Positions 59,195 through 64,000 of a stretch of 64,000 bases of DNA are shown here, piece by piece. The notes under the pieces were generated by a model. The model was not told where the DNA came from. It saw nothing but the letters and a program-made list of their open reading frames with translations, and did no database searches. The position numbers and the translations under genes were made by a program. The first letter of the stretch is position 1; each line of letters begins with the position of its first letter. The DNA is from Gordonia amarae NBRC 15530 (GTDB lineage Bacteria; Actinomycetota; Actinomycetes; Mycobacteriales; Mycobacteriaceae). The stretch spans positions 62,001 through 126,000 of the forward strand of contig NZ_BAED01000061.1 of the NCBI RefSeq assembly GCF_000241345.1. Direction: 5' to 3'.

Positions 59195-59629
59195 TCAGCG
59201 GACCGGCAGGTCGGTGGTCTGCTCCACATCGCGCCCCCGGCCGCCGAGCCGCTCGGAGAGCACACCCATGTCGAAGGCCTGCCGGGCCAGCCAGAACCGC
59301 AGGAAGTTGGTCAGCGAGAAGCGCAGGAACACCACCGAACCCACGATCGCCACGGCGATCCCGGTGAGCGCGAGGATGATCGCGTCACGCTGCACCAGCG
59401 GGTCGGAGGTGTTGTGCGAGAGGAAGTAGGCGATGATCGGCAACGCGACGCCCACCACCATGGCCGTGATGCCGAGACGGATCCACAGCTGCGAGCGCTT
59501 GGCGGCCGGGTCGGCAACGGTCAGCGCGTCGAGATCGCGGGCGAATCGCTGTGCCCGCTCGCCGGACGCGGCGGGGATCGGGCCGGGCGCGGCGGCGGGC
59601 GCCGCGACGTCGGGCTGGGCGTGACTCAT
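59195..59629 (-). CDS. Two-helix membrane protein of the LIV operon
   Basis: A 144-residue protein. The disordered N-terminus is rich in Ala/Pro. Two membrane helices lie at about 50-70 (LGITAMVVGVALPIIAYFLS) and 83-104, followed by RFWLARQAFDMGVL and a charged tail. It overlaps livF by ATGA. No domain is recognised. Its place suggests an accessory subunit of the importer. Confidence 0.7.
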   Translation of the reverse strand: MSHAQPDVAAPAAAPGPIPAASGERAQRFARDLDALTVADPAAKRSQLWIRLGITAMVVGVALPIIAYFLSHNTSDPLVQRDAIILALTGIAVAIVGSVVFLRFSLTNFLRFWLARQAFDMGVLSERLGGRGRDVEQTTDLPVR

Positions 59630-60345
59630 GTTGAGCTCCCTAGATAGAGGTTGGCGAGTTCATCGGTGAGGGACCGGCCGGGCGGTCCGTCGTAGACCAC
59701 CTTCCCTCGTACCAGGACGGCGGCACGATCGGCCATGTCCAGTACCGCGGTGGCGAACTGTTCCACCACCAGGACGGCGACGCCCGTCCGGGCGAGTTCG
59801 GCCACCTGGCCGTAGAGCTGTTCCACGATGAGCGGGGCGAGCCCCATCGACAGTTCGTCGAGCAGCAGGACCGCGGGATCGCAGGCCAGGCCGCGGCTGA
59901 GCGCGAGCATCTGCTGCTCGCCACCGGACATCGTGCCGGCGGTCTGCTTGGCACGCTGCGCCAGGATCGGAAAACGTTCGTACGCATCGGTTTCGATCTC
60001 TTCCCGGGACTTGCCGGTGAAGGTCATCATCCAGAGGTTCTCGCGCACGGAGAGATTGGGAAAGATGCCACGCCCCTCGGGGATCAGGCACACCCCGGCA
60101 CGGGCGGCGCCGCGGGCGCTGATGCCGGTGACGTCTTTGCCCGCATACCGCAGCCGGCCCGACGAGGCCGGATGCATACCGGAAGCGACCTTCTGGGTGG
60201 TGGACTTGCCGGCGCCGTTCGGGCCGAGCAGGGCGACGACCTCGCCCGCGCGTACCGACAGGCTGACCCCGTGCACCGCGGTGATGCCGCCGTACCCGGC
60301 GCGGATGTCCTGCAGTTCCAGGACCGGCGGGATTCCGGTGCTCAT
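59626..60345 (-). CDS. livF: LivF-type ABC transporter ATP-binding protein
   Basis: A 239-residue LIV-type NBD. Walker A is GPNGAGKST near 41, the signature is MSGGEQQML near 138 and Walker B is VLLLDELSMGLAP near 160. The pattern LIPEGRGIFPNLSVRENL is diagnostic of LivF. It energises the permease below with LivG. It overlaps livG by ATGA. Confidence 0.93.
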   Translation of the reverse strand: MSTGIPPVLELQDIRAGYGGITAVHGVSLSVRAGEVVALLGPNGAGKSTTQKVASGMHPASSGRLRYAGKDVTGISARGAARAGVCLIPEGRGIFPNLSVRENLWMMTFTGKSREEIETDAYERFPILAQRAKQTAGTMSGGEQQMLALSRGLACDPAVLLLDELSMGLAPLIVEQLYGQVAELARTGVAVLVVEQFATAVLDMADRAAVLVRGKVVYDGPPGRSLTDELANLYLGSST

Positions 60346-61058
60346 GTGGCCACCCCCAGATAGGCCTCAAGGACGGCCGAGTGGCTGCGCACATGTTCCG
60401 GGGTACCGGAGGTGATGATCGACCCGAGGTCGAGCACGTGCACCTGATCGCACACGTCCATCACCAGTTCCATGTCGTGTTCGACGAGCAGCACGGCGAC
60501 TCCGCCGGCCACCACATCGCGCAGCACGTCGGCGAAGCGTGCGGTCTCCTCCGGATCCTGGCCGGCCGCGGGCTCGTCGAGCAGGATGATGCGCGGTTCG
60601 GTGGTCAGCGCCCGCGCCACCTCCACCTGCCGGCCGACGCCGGTGGGCAGCGAGTCAGCGAGCCGGTCAGCGTACTGGCCGAGGGCGACGCGGTCGAGGA
60701 TGCCGTCGACGATCCGGGCGGCGGCTGTACCCCGGTGCCGCATCTCGGCAGCCACCAGCAGGTTGTCGCGCACGCTGAGCCTGCCGAACAGTTCCAGGCC
60801 CTGGAAGGTACGGGCCATGCCGAGCCGGGCCCGTTGCGCCGGACCGAGCTTGGTGATGTCGGAACCGTCGAGGGTCACCGACCCCGAACCCGGCCTGCGC
60901 AGGCCGCAGATCACGTCGAACAGGGTGCTCTTGCCGGCACCGTTGGGGCCGATCAGTCCGGTGATGTGGCCGGCATCGGCGTGCAGGGCGACATTGTTGA
61001 CCGCCTTGTGCGCACCGAAGGTGACACTGACGTTCTTAACTTCGAGCAGCGATGGCAC
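60342..61058 (-). CDS. livG: LivG-type ABC transporter ATP-binding protein
   Basis: A 238-residue NBD from GTG 61058, overlapping the permease end by 23 bases. In-frame codons further upstream are permease antiphase sequence. Walker A is GPNGAGKST near 36, MARTFQGLELFGRLSVRDNL is the LivG-type Q-loop stretch, and IILLDEPAAGQDPEE is Walker B. The signature PTGVGRQVEVARAL is looser than LSGGQ. Confidence 0.9.
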   Translation of the reverse strand: MPSLLEVKNVSVTFGAHKAVNNVALHADAGHITGLIGPNGAGKSTLFDVICGLRRPGSGSVTLDGSDITKLGPAQRARLGMARTFQGLELFGRLSVRDNLLVAAEMRHRGTAAARIVDGILDRVALGQYADRLADSLPTGVGRQVEVARALTTEPRIILLDEPAAGQDPEETARFADVLRDVVAGGVAVLLVEHDMELVMDVCDQVHVLDLGSIITSGTPEHVRSHSAVLEAYLGVAT

Positions 61059-63204
61059 GGTCGAGCGCCTCCTTGTCTTCCGGTGCCCAGTCCCTGGCGA
61101 TTCCCCACCATTCGACCGGCACGTCTGCATCGGGTTCTTCTGCCGCACCCACCGCCGGGTCCTGTTGCCCGGCAACGGGATCGGACTTCGGCAGCCGCCT
61201 CGTGGCGATCATGGGCACCAGTAGCGCCGCGATCACCATCAACAGGGCGAACACGTAGCCGTTGATGACATCGGTCAGGCGCAACGCCCAAGCGGCCAGT
61301 GTCCAGACCACCAGCCCGCCCATCACGATGGTGTCGGCGAAGGCGGTGTTCCAGTTCTTGCGCAGCTCGGCGATGGCACCTTCCTTGACGGCCTTGGCAC
61401 CGAAGGCCACCGCACCGATCGCGGGCAGTGCCTCCGACATCTCCCGGATCGACGGCCAGAGCGCACCGATCGCGTGCAACGGTCCGGACAGACCCGCGCC
61501 CACAAACAGGCCCGCGCCCACGGAACCGAGTCCGGCGAGCACCACGACCAGGAAGATCGGCAACCCGGCGATGAAGCTGAACTGGTCCGGTGTGGCCGAC
61601 TGCAGCGACATTCCGTACAGCGCTCCGCCCGCGCCCGCGATCGCCGCGCTCAGCCCGAACACCAGCAGCTTGCCCGCCAGCAGGTTTCCGCCGAGTGTGG
61701 CGAAGGCGGCCTCGCTGTCGCGCAGCGCGATCAGCCGTCTGCCGAGCCTGCCCCGGCGTAGCAGCGCCACCGCGACGGTCAGCAGCGCCAGCACGATGGC
61801 ACCGAAGATCGTCACTTTCGCGGGACTGTCGACGGCGACACCGAACAGGGACGGCCCCGGCACCTCAATCGAGCCCTGATCGAACAGCGAGATCCGCACC
61901 CCGGCCACCTCGAACGAGGGCAGGGTGAAGATCCAGCGGTCGAAGATCACCGCGATCGCCGCAGTGCCCAGCGCCAGGTACACACCCGAAAGCCGCAGCG
62001 CCGGAATGGCTATCACGGCCCCGACAACCCCGGCCACCAGTGCGGCGACCAGGATCGCCCACCATTGGCCGTCGTCGCCGAAACGGGCGCACACGATCGC
62101 ACCGATCGCGGCCAGGGAGATCTGGCACAGCGAGATCTGCCCGGCGAACCCGGCCAGCGGCACGTACGAGAGCGCGATCACGCCGACGGCGAAGATCTGC
62201 CCGTAACTCATGATGTCGCTGTCACTGAGGACGGTGGCCAGGATGACGCCGAACAGCACGATCACCGCGGCCAGGAACCAGGTGCCGCGCATCGTCGGCA
62301 ACGGCACCGGGCTCAGTTGCCGGTCACGCCCGCGCAGCCGCCCGTGCGGGAACAGCAGCAGCGCCAGCAGCAGCAGGATCGCGGGTGCGGCCAGCCGCAG
62401 GCCCGGCAGGTAGTCGTTCTGCGGCAGATAGCCGGCCAGGTAACTCTCCATGCAGCCGACGACGACGGCACCGAGGAATGTCAGCGGCAGGCTCTTGAGA
62501 CGACCGAAAATGGCTGCGGCATAAGCACTCACGATCAGCAGCGACAACGAGGTCGCGTCGAGGGCGACGGCCGGGGCGATGAGGATGCCACCGACCGCGG
62601 CCAGCTCGATACCCAGAATCCAGGCGATGCGGTTGGCCCGCAACGGATCGGCACCGGTCAGGCCCACCAGCGACCGATCGTCGACGGTGGCCCGCATCTC
62701 GGCGCCGGTCCTGGTCTGCAGCAACAGGATCCGCAGACCCACGGCAACGGCGACGGCCACCACCATGGTCAGCGCCTGATGCCAGGTCACGGTGGCCCCG
62801 AAGACGTGGAACGGTTCCTTGTCGGCGAAGAACGGGGTCAGCGACCGCGCCTCGGTCGGGTTCCAGATCCAGCGCGCCATCGCCATCAGGCCGCTGAGCA
62901 ACGCGACCGTCATGACGAGCTTCTCGGCCTCGCCGAGCGCCTGTGCGGGCCGCATCGCGAGTTCGATGGCGAGCCCGAACAGCGGCGCCCCGATCCCGAG
63001 GATCACCAGCAGCGACAGCCACACCGGCCAGCCCCAGCCCACCGACAGCTGCCAGTACATGAATGCCGAGAACATGCCGGCGGCCCCGTGGGCGAAATTG
63101 AAGACGCCGGTGGTGGTGTAGGTGACGACGAGCCCGCCGCTGATCACAGCGTAGATAGCGGCGGTGCTCAGCCCGACGACACCGTAGGCGAGAAACTGGT
63201 CCAT
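61036..63204 (-). CDS. Fused LivH-LivM permease
   Basis: A 722-residue membrane protein. Residues 1-290 are LivH-like (VVTYTTTGVFNFAHGAAGMF), and residues 300-640 are LivM-like (LAGFAGQISLCQISLAAIGA, LRLSGVYLALGT). The tail is cytoplasmic. The two permeases are usually separate genes; fusion is common in actinobacteria. About 16-18 membrane helices are expected. It would import branched-chain or aromatic/hydrophobic acids. Confidence 0.92.
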   Translation of the reverse strand: MDQFLAYGVVGLSTAAIYAVISGGLVVTYTTTGVFNFAHGAAGMFSAFMYWQLSVGWGWPVWLSLLVILGIGAPLFGLAIELAMRPAQALGEAEKLVMTVALLSGLMAMARWIWNPTEARSLTPFFADKEPFHVFGATVTWHQALTMVVAVAVAVGLRILLLQTRTGAEMRATVDDRSLVGLTGADPLRANRIAWILGIELAAVGGILIAPAVALDATSLSLLIVSAYAAAIFGRLKSLPLTFLGAVVVGCMESYLAGYLPQNDYLPGLRLAAPAILLLLALLLFPHGRLRGRDRQLSPVPLPTMRGTWFLAAVIVLFGVILATVLSDSDIMSYGQIFAVGVIALSYVPLAGFAGQISLCQISLAAIGAIVCARFGDDGQWWAILVAALVAGVVGAVIAIPALRLSGVYLALGTAAIAVIFDRWIFTLPSFEVAGVRISLFDQGSIEVPGPSLFGVAVDSPAKVTIFGAIVLALLTVAVALLRRGRLGRRLIALRDSEAAFATLGGNLLAGKLLVFGLSAAIAGAGGALYGMSLQSATPDQFSFIAGLPIFLVVVLAGLGSVGAGLFVGAGLSGPLHAIGALWPSIREMSEALPAIGAVAFGAKAVKEGAIAELRKNWNTAFADTIVMGGLVVWTLAAWALRLTDVINGYVFALLMVIAALLVPMIATRRLPKSDPVAGQQDPAVGAAEEPDADVPVEWWGIARDWAPEDKEALDRAIAARS

Positions 63205-64000
63205 TTACTTGACGTCGCTCATGCTCTTGCCCACATCCGCGAGTGTCAGACCCTTGCCGTAGCGGCTCTTGTTCGCCATCGGCTTGGGATCGATATCGCA
63301 GCGGTAGGCGCCCTGGTTCGGCTTGAAGTCGGCCGCTTCCCAGCCCTTCGAGGTGACCTTCATGATGTTGAAGCAACCCGAAGGTGCCTCACCGGGCTTG
63401 AGGTTCTGCGCGGCCTGCAGACCGCCCGCGGTCCATGCGGTTTCGGCACCGATCTTCTCGTACAGGCACGACCGGGTCAGCTTGTCACCGCAGGCGGTGG
63501 CCGCCTTGGCGAACACCAGCCAGCCGGAGAACGCGCGCACCGCCGGACCGGAGATCTCAGCACCGGGTGCGTACTTCTTGTACAGCGCCTTGAGCTGTTC
63601 CATCGCCGGCTCGGTGCTCTCCAGCGGCAGGATGCCGCTGAGGTCGACGAGGTTGTTCTGGTAGTCGGCCGACTTGCCGAGGAGCTTGGGGAAGGACGCG
63701 CTGTAGGAGTTGTTGTTGGCGTCGATCCAGTCGAGCTTGTAATTCATACCGGTCAGCACGGCCTCCAGCTTGGACAGTTGCTCGTACTGGCCGTAGAAGA
63801 TCAGGCCCTTGACGCCCTTGTCCTTGATGGCCTGCGCGTACGGGGTCCAGTCCGAGACTCCGGAGGCCGGGTAGAGGTTGTTGTAGACGAACTTGCCGCC
63901 CGCGGCCTCGGTGGACTCGATCTGCATGTCGCCGAGCACCTTGGTCACCGGCGAGTCGCCGTTGATGATGCCCACCTTCTTCGCCGAGTCCGGGTACGCC
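63205..64000 (-). CDS. LIV-type substrate-binding protein, C-terminal part (runs off window)
   Basis: About 265 residues are visible, lacking the N-terminus and signal peptide because the gene runs past base 64000. VGIINGDSPVTKVLGDMQIE and VKGLIFYGQYEQLSKLEAVL are type I periplasmic-binding folds. Cysteine pairs (ACGDKLTRSCLYE, GCFN/RCDI) probably form disulfides. It hands the solute to the fused LivHM permease, 1 base downstream. Confidence 0.88.
   Translation of the reverse strand, partial: AYPDSAKKVGIINGDSPVTKVLGDMQIESTEAAGGKFVYNNLYPASGVSDWTPYAQAIKDKGVKGLIFYGQYEQLSKLEAVLTGMNYKLDWIDANNNSYSASFPKLLGKSADYQNNLVDLSGILPLESTEPAMEQLKALYKKYAPGAEISGPAVRAFSGWLVFAKAATACGDKLTRSCLYEKIGAETAWTAGGLQAAQNLKPGEAPSGCFNIMKVTSKGWEAADFKPNQGAYRCDIDPKPMANKSRYGKGLTLADVGKSMSDVK

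Noticed and set aside
1-64000. tRNA genes, phage or transposase genes
   Set aside because: No recognisable tRNA cloverleaf, integrase or transposase was seen in any gap; the only mobile-type sequences are short palindromic repeats.

Overview
The window is high-GC actinobacterial DNA, most likely from a mycolic-acid bacterium (order Mycobacteriales). A Gordonia- or Rhodococcus-like genome fits best. The pointers are a complete yrbEA-yrbEB-mceA-F operon, cydABDC, an EthR-type TetR regulator, a DUF3073 gene, a mycofactocin-coupled dehydrogenase, GTG starts with GTGA/ATGA overlaps, apparently leaderless genes, and GC-rich palindromic repeats. The genus is an inference; no rRNA or tRNA gene is visible. 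Genes are packed almost end to end.

Region 1 (1-4.1 kb) holds two SDR genes facing away from a flavin monooxygenase, alpha/beta hydrolase and EthR-like regulator. Region 2 (4.2-7.2 kb) holds a tiny membrane protein, nitrobindin, another small membrane protein and a two-gene ABC exporter. It is followed by about 500 bases without a protein gene, holding a 31-bp-arm hairpin, a compactly folded candidate RNA and repeats. Region 3 (7.7-13.9 kb) is cydABDC for cytochrome bd oxidase, with a repeat element inserted in frame inside cydD. Region 4 (14-23.7 kb) is housekeeping: pabC, a lipoprotein, ygfZ, a MOSC protein, DUF3073, purM, purF, an SCP2-like gene and a GCS2-family ligase. From memory, its order resembles the M. 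tuberculosis Rv0807-Rv0813c neighbourhood, interrupted by the ABC and cyd genes. Region 5 (23.8-28.5 kb) has three paralogous small secreted proteins, a secreted DUF3089 lipase-like protein, a TetR and a LuxR-type regulator.

Region 6 (28.6-64 kb) looks like one island for uptake and breakdown of a hydrophobic compound. A P450-SDR-yrbEAB-mceABCDEF-Mam operon would import and pre-oxidise it. An acyl-CoA ligase and two CaiB-type CoA-transferases would activate it. Aldehyde dehydrogenase, a TauD-type dioxygenase, two SDRs (one mycofactocin-type), a ferredoxin, a second P450, two beta-hydroxyacid dehydrogenases, an acyl-CoA dehydrogenase and a thiolase-like/DUF35 aldolase-type pair would degrade it. 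A LIV-type ABC importer closes the window. Three TetR regulators lie inside the island. Five 15-bp operator-like sites of the form GAGAAY-N3-RTTCTC sit in front of five of its transcription units, which suggests one local regulon. The substrate cannot be told from sequence.

Two dispersed repeat families, and a third family of bidirectional terminator hairpins, fill gene ends throughout the window.
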